Source: Cavia porcellus
Lineage: Eukaryota; Chordata; Mammalia; Rodentia; Caviidae
Assembly: GCF_034190915.1 (NCBI RefSeq)
Contig: NW_026947484.1
Coordinates: 212,672,657 to 212,736,656 of the forward strand
Length of the DNA: 64,000 bases
Reading direction: 5' to 3'
How positions within the stretch are numbered: position 1 is the first letter of the stretch; each line of letters begins with the position of its first letter. The notes beneath the pieces are model-generated. The model searched no databases. It worked only from the letters and a program-made list of their open reading frames with translations, and had not been told where the DNA came from. The position numbers and the translations under genes are program-made. Below, piece after piece: positions 36,885-45,279 of this stretch.

Positions 36885-37165
36885 AAGGACCCGACAACGA
36901 GGTGTGCCGGAGATGCTGACACTTCACACATTTGTCAAGATTACCATCAGACCCCTCCTCCACGATTGTGACATTCCCTGATAGGTATCATTGTTGTAAA
37001 ATGCACAATACGTTCCGAGCTGGCTGAAGGGCCCAGAACCCTCGCCGAAGGGCTGACTCAAACTTTGCTTTCTGATTGTTCAGACATTACAATTAGCGTT
37101 ATGATTGGCTTTACAAACTGGGTCGGCATCCTAAAGTGTTATTTCTTGCTTGGCGGCCCACAAAA
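36885..37165 (-). promoter_or_regulatory. Candidate regulatory block at the intron-side edge of the CpG island
   Basis: This is repeat-free sequence with conserved-looking character. It includes GATTGGC (CCAAT box, inverted) near 37102, ACAATTAG and a TAGCGTTATGATTGG run with homeobox and CCAAT-like cores, GACTCA (AP-1-like) near 37054, and a GC-to-AT transition. The position about 1.2-1.5 kb downstream of the start site fits a promoter-proximal intronic enhancer. The evidence is motif density and location only. Confidence 0.35.
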
Positions 37166-38320
37166 AATACTGAACCTCACAGGCTGCCCTTCAGGGGTCC
37201 CCTCTAACTCCCACCCCCCCCACCTGAGCTCAGCCTCAGGGGCGCGACGGAGGGGTGACGCCCAGGTCCCTCCCCTTGGCGATCCCCGAGTGCAGGACCC
37301 GGGCGCCCGGCCAGGACGGGTGCGACTCGACCAGTTTTATCAAATCCTTATCGCTGCCCTGCGGTGGGAGCCGCCGCTCGCGACCCGAGGATACGCTGTT
37401 TCTGGCTCCCGTCCCACAGTGGCGCTCCGAACCAGAGCAAGTCAGCTCCGACACCGAGCCCTCCGGGCCAGGCTGGCCCTCCCGGCAGCGCTCGGGCTTC
37501 CCAGTCCCGTACCACTTCCCCGCTGCTGGGCTCCCGCGGGTGGACACAAGCGGAGCAAGAGGCCAAGCGAGAGCCACTGGCGGAAAGGGCCGGCCCTCGC
37601 AAGGGCAGCGGGGTTGACCGAGGTGCCTCTCACCCAGTGCCGCAAGGCGCTCAGGCAAACTATAGCTGCCCTTCTCTGTCCTCTTAGGAGTCAGTCGTCC
37701 CCGGGACGCTGCTGTCGCCATCCCCGCCCTGCACACCAAGACACCTGCCCCCGCAGGGCAACCCGGGTCACTACTCTCCTACTGCGGAGGCCAAGTGGGG
37801 GAGCTGTACAAATGCGGGTGGCGTCTGGCAGTGGAGACCTCGGCCCGACCCTGCCGCTCCTTTTCTGCGCCGCGCACCCCGTTCTGTTCTGAGCCACTTT
37901 GGGGGCGCGGCGCAGCCACAGGAGCGCATTTGGAGAAATGCCTCCCCCCCCCCCCCGGGGTTGTCTGGAGGATAACAGAGGAGCGGAGCGGCTGCGGCTC
38001 CAGCCCGTAAGACCTGAGAAAGTCGAGGGTATCAACCCAGAAATATTCCAAGTTGCTGGCCGCTGTAGTTTGGTGCCCCAGGACAAGAGCGCCTGAAATG
38101 CTGCGACCTCCTTCCGCCTCCTCCCCGCCACAGAACGCTCCACAGCGAAGCCACAAGCTCCGCGGCCCCAAAGCCGGCACCTGCCTTCTGCTCCATGTCC
38201 TCCGTGCCACCTCCCAGGACTCAGGACCTCTGCGCGCCTCTCCGGGGCACTTGCGGGAGAGCCACTCCTGCGCATTTCGGCCACTGCCTCGGACCAGCGT
38301 CCTCACCGGCCCTGACACCA

Positions 38321-38330
38321 GCTTACCTCT
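38321..38330 (-). other. EPAS1: EPAS1 exon 1 / intron 1 splice donor
   Basis: The minus-strand sequence AGAG followed by GTAAGC gives the junction between 38327 (last exon base) and 38326 (first intron base). It is a strong GT donor with purines at +3 and +4 and G at +5. The phase leaves two bases of a codon for exon 2, as in human EPAS1. Confidence 0.92.
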
Positions 38331-38352
38331 TTTTCTCCTTGTCAGCTGTCAT
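38327..38352 (-). CDS. EPAS1: EPAS1 (HIF-2 alpha) first coding exon, partial gene
   Basis: Read on the minus strand, ATG at 38352-38350 starts MTADKEKK plus two bases of an Arg/Ser-type codon (AG), and the exon then stops at a GTAAGC donor. This matches the known N-terminus of EPAS1, MTADKEKKR followed by the basic region, whose first coding exon breaks at the same codon. EPAS1 is the oxygen-labile bHLH-PAS subunit that pairs with ARNT in the nucleus and drives hypoxia genes such as EPO. The visible part is only the start of the basic region; the bHLH, PAS, oxygen-dependent degradation and transactivation parts lie in later exons outside the window. The start has A at -3, and no competing in-frame ATG lies between it and the upstream uORF. 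The call is reinforced by the adjacent 5' UTR, which matches the human EPAS1 leader as I recall it, including its IRE. The closest alternative, HIF1A, has a different N-terminus and lacks this IRE. Confidence 0.95.
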
Positions 38353-38608
38353 TGTCGCCGTGGCCCTTGGAGACGATAAGCACCTGAATTCGCCGGTCAG
38401 TGAGGCTGCAATCGCTGCCTTCGCGGGTTCCCCGAGATCCGGGCGAGCGTGAGCGCTCCTTAGAGCTCGCGGGTCTAGCGCCCCGCACGATCAGGTGGAA
38501 GTTTGCGGGCGCCCGGCCGGCTAGGTGCGGACGAAGGGGGTGGAGAAAGGTGACGGGGAGGAACCTGCACCTGGAGGCGGGGTCGGGAAAAGGAGTGGGA
38601 GGAGGTTG

Positions 38609-38773
38609 TCAGACACGAAAAGGGAGCTGCGAGAAGGGAACCAAAGTTCCTTTTCCCCTCGAACTGGAGTTAATTTTCTGGGTTAAAAAAAAAAGTAAAA
38701 AATAAAAGTGGCTGTGAAGATCAGAGCCGACAGGAGTCCGGGTCCGGGCGCGCGCAGCGGCTGAGATGACCAT
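38609..38773 (-). CDS. Upstream ORF in the EPAS1 leader (54 codons)
   Basis: The only ATG I find in the leader upstream of the main start is at 38773-38771. Its A is the last base of the IRE hairpin. It opens a frame of 54 codons, beginning MVISAARAR, that closes with TGA at 38611-38609, about 257 nt before the EPAS1 start. The context has T at -3 and G at +4, so initiation should be weak and leaky. The human leader as I recall it has an ATG at the same place and a stop at the equivalent GTCTGA, which would make the position, length and frame conserved; an alignment is required to confirm. The peptide is not recognised and is probably not functional as a protein. The likely role, if any, is damping or conditioning main-frame translation. 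Confidence 0.5.
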   Translation of the reverse strand: MVISAAARARTRTPVGSDLHSHFYFLLFFLTQKINSSSRGKGTLVPFSQLPFRV

Positions 38774-38802
38774 ACAGTCTCAGGACACTGCCGAGGATTG
38801 TA
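38773..38802 (-). promoter_or_regulatory. EPAS1: Iron-responsive element (IRE) in the EPAS1 5' UTR
   Basis: On the minus strand these 30 bases fold into a classic IRE. The loop is CAGTGT (38790-38785). The upper stem is CTCGG (38795-38791) against CC-T-GAG with one bulged U at 38782. The bulged C is at 38796, and the lower stem is TACAAT (38802-38797) against ACTGTA (38778-38773) with one A-C mismatch. The additional bulged U on the 3' side of the upper stem is the published hallmark of the HIF-2 alpha IRE compared with ferritin IREs. IRP1 and IRP2 bind this loop under low iron and block translation, coupling HIF-2 and erythropoiesis to iron supply. It sits roughly 78 nt from the inferred cap, which suits a translation-blocking role. 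Confidence 0.93.
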
Positions 38803-38880
38803 CGGCCGCCCCAGGAGAGCTGCGGCGGGAGCTCCGAGAGCGCAGAGACCTTGCAGCGCACCGCTCCCGAATGTCCGGCT

Positions 38881-39070
38881 CGCGCAGCTGCCAGCGTACT
38901 TTAAAAACTCCAGTGGCCCGCACGGGGAGGCGCCGGGGGAGGGCGCGCTGGGCGCTGGGGGCCGGAGCTCACTGGGCGCTGCGGGGGAGGAGGGAGCCCC
39001 GGCAGGCCCCGCCCCTCCGGCCTTCCACTTAGTCCCGCCCAATGAGGAGGCGTGGCCGCAGCCTGGGCCT
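38881..39070 (-). promoter_or_regulatory. EPAS1: EPAS1 core and proximal promoter
   Basis: Upstream of the inferred cap, the minus strand has a TATA-like TTTTTAAAG at about 38908-38900. Farther upstream there is a GC box (CCCGCCCCT on plus, 39008-39016), an inverted CCAAT box (CCAAT on plus at 39039-39043, preceded by CCGCC) and further GC-rich sequence. Spacing is plausible: TATA-like about 20-30 bases and CCAAT about 160 bases from the cap estimate. It lies in a CpG island, so broad initiation rather than a single TATA-driven start is expected. Factor binding (Sp/KLF, NF-Y) is inferred from motifs only. Confidence 0.7.
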
Positions 39071-39490
39071 GACCCCGGCCCGCCCCCTGCCCCCGCGATC
39101 CGGTCGCGGCCTCTTCCTTCTGTACATCTGCGGGTTGTTTTGGAGGTCTGAGTGGTGACGGGCAGACTGACAGGTCTGGGCCAGGAGCGCGCACCTGGTG
39201 CGTGTGGAGCTGCTGCGCGGAGCCGGTCTTCAGCAGCGCACTACGCTGATGTCCTCTGGCCGGCGCGCGCCCTTGGGAAGTGGGCAGGGCTGTGGCGCCC
39301 GGAGCGCCTCGGGAGGCTAGGCCTAGTAGGGCACCTCCTCCATCCCTCGCCCTGCTGCTTGGGTCTGGTGGGAATGATGTGGAGGACTTCGACGCTGCAT
39401 CTGAGCTTGGGTTGTGCGCTCCTTATGGTGGAACGCAGCTAACCGTGCAGACTGGAAGTTGAGGCGAGGAAACGGGTCTGGGAGGAGGGG

Positions 39491-39854
39491 TGCAATGATA
39501 CAGCTAGGGCCGCGCCCTTGCTCCCTCTGCTTATCCGATTCTTGAACTATTTGTTGAGTTGCGCTGGGGAGTTTGGTTGAGTGGAGAATGCAGGGAGGAG
39601 GATCCTGCAGCGGCCCCTCTTATCCTGCTTTCAACACCCCACCACATCGGGCCCAGACGAGTTCAGAACTGGAGAAGTAAGACTGCTCTCCAGTGTGATC
39701 TTAGGTGAGAGTTGGCTTCAGTGCTCAAGTCACTGGATCTCAGCCTGCCTTCTGGTCTCAGGGGTTCCATGAAAATCCTAGGAGCTAGAAGGCTACCTAC
39801 ATGTGGTGGGAGATGGAGGCCATAAGGCTCTTCCAGGTGGTTAGAGCCCAAGGC
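39491..39854. other. Upstream flank of the CpG island; nothing recognised
   Basis: Composition falls back to background. No exon or repeat can be supported. Confidence 0.4.
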
Positions 39855-39930
39855 TTATTTAGTACATGACCTGCAGTACATATTGATTACTTTCACCATA
39901 AGGAGTGGTACCTGTACATAACATGCTTCC
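39855..39930 (-). repeat. Unnamed dispersed repeat, copy C
   Basis: TTAGTACATGACCTGCAGTACATATTGATTAC and GGTACCTGTACATAACATGC match copies A and B with substitutions. Confidence 0.6.
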
Positions 39931-40323
39931 TTCCCGTGCTGTGGGGGTTTCCCTCCAGCTTAGGTACTCTCCCAGGCAAAGAAATCTCAGAAAGAAAAAG
40001 GGGAGGAAAGGCCCATAGTCGTCACATGTGTGAGTTGAAGAGAAAATGAGGGTTCAGGAATTGGCCCGCCTTGGGACCTGAAAACTCGATGTCCCTGTCC
40101 ATAGGACCGCACACCAGTTAAATTATATTCATATATGGAAACGATTTTAGGGGGAAGGGCATGGTTTGTTTCAGCACTGTAATACAAAATAAACACATAC
40201 TTCCCTGTCTGATACACAGGAAGAGGTGTGGAGAGATTTTCAGGAGCCTTGGAAAGGCATCATAAAGTAGAATAGGGAGGGGGGAGCCCACAGAGAATGA
40301 GGGTAACATACTTTTTCTTATTT
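39931..40323. other. Intergenic sequence with no recognisable element
   Basis: Nothing recognised. Confidence 0.4.
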
Positions 40324-40400
40324 TCCTAGAGCTGGTGAATTGTGCATAAGAATTTAGAAATCCTAGAGCTGGTGAATTGTGCATAAGAATTTAGAAATCC
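40324..40400. repeat. Perfect 37-bp tandem duplication
   Basis: Units at 40324-40360 and 40361-40397 are identical, starting TCCTAGAGCTGGTG and ending AATTTAGAAA, plus the first three bases of a third unit. The identity indicates a very recent event or an assembly artefact. Confidence 0.95.
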
Positions 40401-40723
40401 AGCAGTGAATTTGAAGATTGCACATTTCTCTCTAGGGAGCTGGAGTGTGATTTCTTGAGGTGTTTAGCCAGCCAATCCTAGTAGATGTGTTTATCTTAAG
40501 GAGAAACTCAAATCCGTAGACACAGTTCTAATCCACTGTAAAAGTGGGGGTTCACTTGAGCCTGGAAAAACAACAACAAAAGCAACAACCCCAAAGTCTT
40601 GTGCATCTGAGCCCTTGAGCCCTCGAGTGTGTTTAAAAAGTCATAAAGCAATAGCCCTAACACAAAACAAACCTTCAGCCATTGGAAGTGATGAGCTTTA
40701 GGGATTTTTTTTTAAGAAAAAGG

Positions 40724-40795
40724 TAGGGACTGGAGGTGTGCCTAGAATACACAAGGCCCTGGCCTCCATCCCCAAAAGCAAAAAAGAGGGAGAAG
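40724..40795 (+). repeat. ID-like SINE, old and internally deleted
   Basis: GGGACTGGAGGTGTGCCTAGAATACACAAGGCCCTGGCC and CCATCCCCAAAAGC follow a classical ID, with part of the A box missing. Confidence 0.55.
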
Positions 40796-40804
40796 GATTA
40801 CTTG

Positions 40805-40932
40805 ACACTAGCCTGGGGCTGGAGGTTTAGCTCAGTGGCATAAGCACCTGCCTTGCAAGCAGGCAGTCGTGAGTTTGATCCCCGGTACCAATAAAAATGA
40901 AAGAGACAAAAAAAAAAAAAAGCACACTAGCC
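40805..40932 (+). repeat. ID-like SINE (CTTGCAA-loop subfamily) with 9-bp target-site duplication
   Basis: The body from 40814 has GGTTTAGCTCAGTGGCATAAGC (A box), CTGCCTTGCAAGCAGGCAG (intact anticodon arm), GAGTTTGATCC (B box), CGGTACC and an A13 tail, and is flanked by ACACTAGCC at 40805-40813 and 40924-40932. Confidence 0.92.
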
Positions 40933-41206
40933 ATATTAACATAGTTCATTCCCTATGGCCAGCCTGCCTCTTTGTAACTGGAATTTTGCCTTTTAAGTGA
41001 AAGGTCTCAAAACTAAGAAAAACAACTGGAAAGATTTTGTGGAAATCCCAGGGAATAGCTTTGAAGAGTCTGGGATTTCGGCAGTGTCTGAGAGATTCAC
41101 CAAAAGCCTAATATAATTCCCCAAAGGATTGGACCCAGCCTTGTTTAGAGCTGAGCTAAGAGACCCAATGACCTCTTAACATTTCTTCCAGGATTCAGCT
41201 CACAAT

Positions 41207-41240
41207 CCTTCATACGAAGGATTCAACCTTTGTATGAAGG
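41207..41240. repeat. Short inverted repeat (14-bp arms, 6-bp loop)
   Basis: CCTTCATACGAAGG, ATTCAA, CCTTTGTATGAAGG: arms pair with one mismatch that a G-T wobble could fill, and each arm is itself nearly palindromic. Confidence 0.8.
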
Positions 41241-44200
41241 ACCTGAGAATATAAACCAGATGTAAACTGATTTTAGTTTTTAGAATCCATGGGGAAGAGC
41301 TTTGAAAAGTGTTGGGGGAGCTGGATCCCCAGATTTAGAGGGATGTTTTTAGAGATCCTAATGTTAGGGCCACAGAGGGCAGCAGGAGGCACCCATAAAC
41401 AAAGCTCCCACACTGCCTAGAAGCAGAGTGAGTTGTCGGTGTCTCAGGGAATATCTCCACCTAGCTCCTAAATTCCTCCTGTACTGCTGGAGGACAAAGT
41501 CTGTAGCACTAAGAGAACACCCATTTGTCTTAATAAGAGGGTCTCTAGCTCCTTTTACTTTTTATAGAGTGTCTCATTAAAAAGATGAGCTAAAGATAAG
41601 GAGTTAACTTACAAATTTGGTAAACAACAAGCACCTGAGATGGTCAAAGTCCCAGACAGTGTGATCCTAGATATGGTTGGAAATCAGATTGGAATGGGAA
41701 GGACTTAGAAATAGAAATCTTGGGAGGCGAGGCTGTTTCCTGCGTTCTTGCAGCGTCCAGTGCATTATCAGAGTGGGACCAGGCAGAAGCAAGAGAGGCA
41801 GCTTGGGTTCAGCATTGAAGGGAGCCAAACCTGGTTTGACTGTTAAGGTTTAGGGTGAGGAAAGCACGGTGGACAGTAGAGATGAGAGGAAGGACCATCT
41901 GGCTGAGGCTATAACTCCTGTAGTGAAAGCTTTACTGAGTCACCCCTTTCCTCATACTTGTAGGCTACTCCAAACAAAACCAACTCCTTTTGTAACTACA
42001 AAATCTGTCCTCACACTCCCTGTTCCTGAACTCCAAGACCAGAAAACCATGTTCCTGTACTTGGCTTCAGGCCAATGCTATGAGATCATTTCATACACAT
42101 GTGCTATATCTGCTGTCAACCATGTGACTTTAGGCCCCACAAATCCAGAATTTGTCATCCTGCAAAAGGAGTTCTGTGATTTTTATTGAGAAAAGGGTCA
42201 AACTTGTTTTTAAACTGGAATGCTTCAGTGCTCACTGATAAGCACCCAGTTATAACTAATCCGAGCTTTCTCACCTGTTACACCTGGATTACTAACAATT
42301 TAGAGACTAACATCTTTCATTGCTAGTCTAGGGTTGAGGTTTTTTTCCAGGGTAAAGTCATGAATTTATTTCCGTCACTCAAATTAGTAGTGAAAGAATC
42401 ATTGGTCCATGGCCACAGTCCTCTGCTGCATTCAGACAAACAGGGCCTCAGTGTGGAGGAGGGGAGCACTAGAGTTCCCTTCCCCCTAGGAGGACATAGT
42501 ACAGTTGAGCACACATTTACTCACTAGGAAGGCTTCTGAAATCAACAAGCATCTTTTAAGTAGTAATCAATTCTAACCCACCCCAACCATAGTGTCTAAA
42601 CAAAAGGCATGGCAAGAATTTGGTGACAGGGAAGAGAGTGTAGACAGTGAGTGAACAAGCAGAAAAATCTTGTGTCCCAGCCATGCCTATCTCTAGTACC
42701 CAAAGAGGGCTTGCCTGGACTGGCAGCCAGCTAGTGGGTGTAATCTCTGAAGTGATAGAATAACACCCATGTGAGAGGAATGGCCGGTAAGAAGGACATG
42801 CTAGCCACACCTTAGAAGGCATGAACAGAAATGAAGGTGCTTTGTCACTTCAAATGATGACATTGGGCCCAAAGTGTCTCTGTCTTGGAATCTGGATAGC
42901 TAAGAGTGACAGAATCCGGGGTCATAGATATCCTTCATGGCTATTGGAATGGCTTTGTCCTGTAACAGGGTTTTAAAATGGGACTCTTCTTCCTCAATTT
43001 CAACTGAGGTTCCAAAGTGGTAGTTGTCAATCCCACATCCAAAATTTAAAACCCAAGAAAGAGCTTTTGGAAAATGGCTGTGTGCTTTCTGTAGCCACTG
43101 TCCACTGTCTACTTTAAGGGAGTACAGAGACCAATAGAGTGGAGGACTAACTATCAACTGGATTTCTAGAGTTGCCAACATTATAAACAGTCTCATTCCC
43201 ACACCACTGGGGAAGAGAGGACACTTCTTAGTTCTGTCACGGCCAGTGCACAAGGGTCACAGGAAGCCATGAAACCTGTCTCAGGAGCTTGCCAAATGCA
43301 GGGGCCCATCTTCTGCTGGAAGCCTGGATCATGTGGCTCATGGAAGCCAATAGAAGGGCTGCAATTGGAAATTACTTCTGGTCAACTACAACATGGCAGT
43401 GCACTGGATAAATTGGACACCCTAGAGTTTGACCCTGAGGGGCAAGATTAAGTTCATGGAAGGTTTACTGCAGTGTGCTGCTGGGTTAGCATCTGCAGGA
43501 GATCAGGAGAGGAAACAAAATTGGGCACAGGGAAATCTTGAGTTTCTAGACAGCCTCAACAAAGTCCTCATTGGAACTCCAGAGAGATCTGAAGTCGGGA
43601 TGGCCCTTCAGTGTTGTCCCAAGATGTAGTGAAGGGCTCTTCCTACTCCTTTTTTGACCAGTCATTGGTGCTGGCTGACCTAGAACAGGACTATGATTTT
43701 GAGTGGGAGTATTGAGGGGTGTGCTCTTTATTTCTGATGAGAGATCTGCATAGTGATGCCTGGGCCCAGTGTGGTACAGGGACCAGATGTGAAACTCACA
43801 AGAGGAGTAACCATCTGGGGCTTCCAAGTAAATGTTTTCAAATGACCACAGAAGAAAAAGAGAGTCACTCTGGAAGTAGAAGTTGAGAGAGAATTTTAAG
43901 TGGCCCTGAACTAGAGGCCTTCCTGGAGCCACAAAGACCTCAATTGTTGGGGACCAGAGGAAGAATTGCAAGCATCTCACAAAGATCCCAAAGAGAAAAA
44001 TACATCTTATAGCTAGAGAAAATTTAAAAAGAAATTACACCTATGCTGAGAAAAACACAGCGGGCTATGGGCGGAGGGGAAAGGAAGGAATGAAAAAGGT
44101 TCTCTTAATCCTTTCCCTCCCCCCTACCTTAGAGGGGCCAAGGCAGCCTAGTAGGATGCCAGGAAGAAAAATAACCTAGCATCCTCATTGCCTAGCATGG

Positions 44201-44671
44201 CACTTGGTATCAAATAAGCACTCAATGTACAGTGGAAAAATAATGTGGAAAATATCACTTGGCGATTTCTGGTGAATATGTAAAGTTCTATTATACCTGC
44301 CTCATTCTGGGGACAGAAACAGGGTCCTTTGGAAGTGTTAGTATTAGGTAGTAAGGGCAATTTATAAAACATATGTGGATGTGGTACCCCACCACTTGTA
44401 TGGACACACACATACATACATAGATACTTGTCCAGGTGGAAAACCAAGAAATAGGTTCCTCCACAAACCTCACTGTCTTTGTCTTTTGAAGAAAACCAGG
44501 GATGTAATGCTGAGCACACCTGCAAAATACTTCAGAGTTTCAATTCTGAGGATTCTCTCTGGCTCTTCCCCTGAGAGTTGCAGTCTGTGATATGTGAGTC
44601 CTGAAGTTGCAAGGCCAGCTGTGTGCTCAGTGACCAACTGAGTGGAAGGACACGAGATACAGACATTTCAA
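41241..44671. other. Intergenic sequence, mostly unrecognised
   Basis: About 3.4 kb without a clear repeat apart from a short MIR/L2-like end (TGGCACTTGGTATCAAATAAGCACTCAATGT) near 44198-44230. Long-ish frames on both strands at 42.9-44.0 kb are interrupted and not recognised. Confidence 0.4.
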
Positions 44672-44850
44672 AATCTTGGACATCTGTAATCTCAGTGCTC
44701 TGGAGGCTGAGGAGATAGAAGGAGGAGGAGGAAGAGGAGGAGGAGGAGGAGGAGGAGGAGGAGGAGCAGGAAGAGGAGGAGATAGGAGTTCAAGGCCAGC
44801 CTAGACTACATAGTGACATCCTGTCTCAAAATCCCTAAAATCAAAACACA
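44672..44850 (+). repeat. B1-type SINE with an internal (GGA)n expansion
   Basis: GACATCTGTAATCTCAGTGCTCTGGAGGCTGAGGAG opens the B1. At the usual 'ggcaggaggatc' site there are about 65 bases of GGA/GAA repeats (44720-44783). Then GAGTTCAAGGCCAGCCTAGACTACATAGTG resumes the B1 and an A-rich tail ends it. Confidence 0.88.
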
Positions 44851-45279
44851 TCTTTATAGGATGTGTCTTGGTATGCCATAGCTTGATTTTCAATTTTATA
44901 TCGTAGCATATTAACTCTTCTAATTTTTTCTATCTTAGGTGAAATTAAGCCAGTTAGTAATTTATGGAAGAGATGCCCGCTAGCCAAAACACATGCCAGC
45001 ACTAAAGCCCTAAGAGGAGGACTCGTAGGCAGGCAGCCCAGAGTTCATGTGCATCAGAGTATTACAGAATGGGGCTCAGATGCCAAGATTTCAACGAATA
45101 ATTAAGGCCATAATTAGAAGAGTACTAGAAAAACCCACAGACAATCCCAAACTAATTTTACCTGTTAAGAGTAGGCAGCTGATTTTAAAAGTTATAAAAT
45201 GGTAGTGTTGACATAGTGCAGGAAAAAGTCCCTCTTCAAATTCATTGCATGGAAGACATCAGCCCTTTTGACTTTATGC
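44851..45279. other. Intergenic sequence with no recognisable element
   Basis: Nothing recognised. Confidence 0.4.

Larger units (their letters stand above)
1..38326 (-). other. EPAS1: EPAS1 intron 1 (5' part; continues beyond position 1)
   Basis: The intron starts at the donor at 38326 and runs toward lower coordinates. I looked for exon 2, which encodes the basic helix-loop-helix ([20 protein letters not shown] region), on the minus strand and found nothing like it, so the acceptor lies outside the window. The human intron 1 is several tens of kilobases long, so this size is expected. The contents are listed separately: SINEs, MIR/L2/MER5 relics, an L1 3' end, microsatellites and candidate enhancers. 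The rest is unique AT-moderate sequence without recognisable genes. Confidence 0.88.
38353..38880 (-). other. EPAS1: EPAS1 5' untranslated region (exon 1, non-coding part)
   Basis: This is a GC-rich leader of about 530 nt running from a putative cap site near 38880 to the ATG at 38352. Several blocks agree with the human EPAS1 leader as I recall it: GGCGGCCGTACAATCCTCGG near the 5' end, a pyrimidine run in the middle, AAAAGGAACTTTGGTTCCC, and AAGGGCCAC(A/G)GCGACA just before the start codon. No intron signals were seen within it. It contains one IRE hairpin and one uORF, so translation is probably regulated. The 5' boundary is an estimate, good to perhaps 20 bases. Confidence 0.85.
37190..39490. 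other. EPAS1: CpG island spanning the EPAS1 promoter, exon 1 and start of intron 1
   Basis: This is the only long GC- and CpG-rich stretch in the window. The sequences on both sides are AT-rich and CpG-poor. The island covers about 1.1 kb of intron 1, all of exon 1 and about 600 bases upstream of the inferred start. Such islands often fire in both directions, so a divergent plus-strand non-coding transcript from about 39.1 kb onward is possible, but I see no exon structure that proves one. Long open frames inside the island on both strands follow from low stop-codon frequency in GC-rich DNA. Confidence 0.9.

Noticed and set aside
37065..37892. 275-codon open frame on plus across the CpG island
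   Set aside because: It runs antisense to the start of EPAS1 intron 1 in GC-rich DNA where stops are rare; several other long frames overlap it on both strands, and no domain is visible.
37236..38318. Minus-strand frames of 167, 179 and 197 codons in the island
   Set aside because: They lie in the first kilobase of intron 1 after the EPAS1 donor, overlap each other in different frames and are Arg/Gly/Pro-rich as expected from GC content.
38683..39042. 119-codon minus frame crossing the EPAS1 promoter and leader
   Set aside because: Its ATG lies upstream of the inferred cap site, in the promoter, and the frame differs from both EPAS1 and the uORF.
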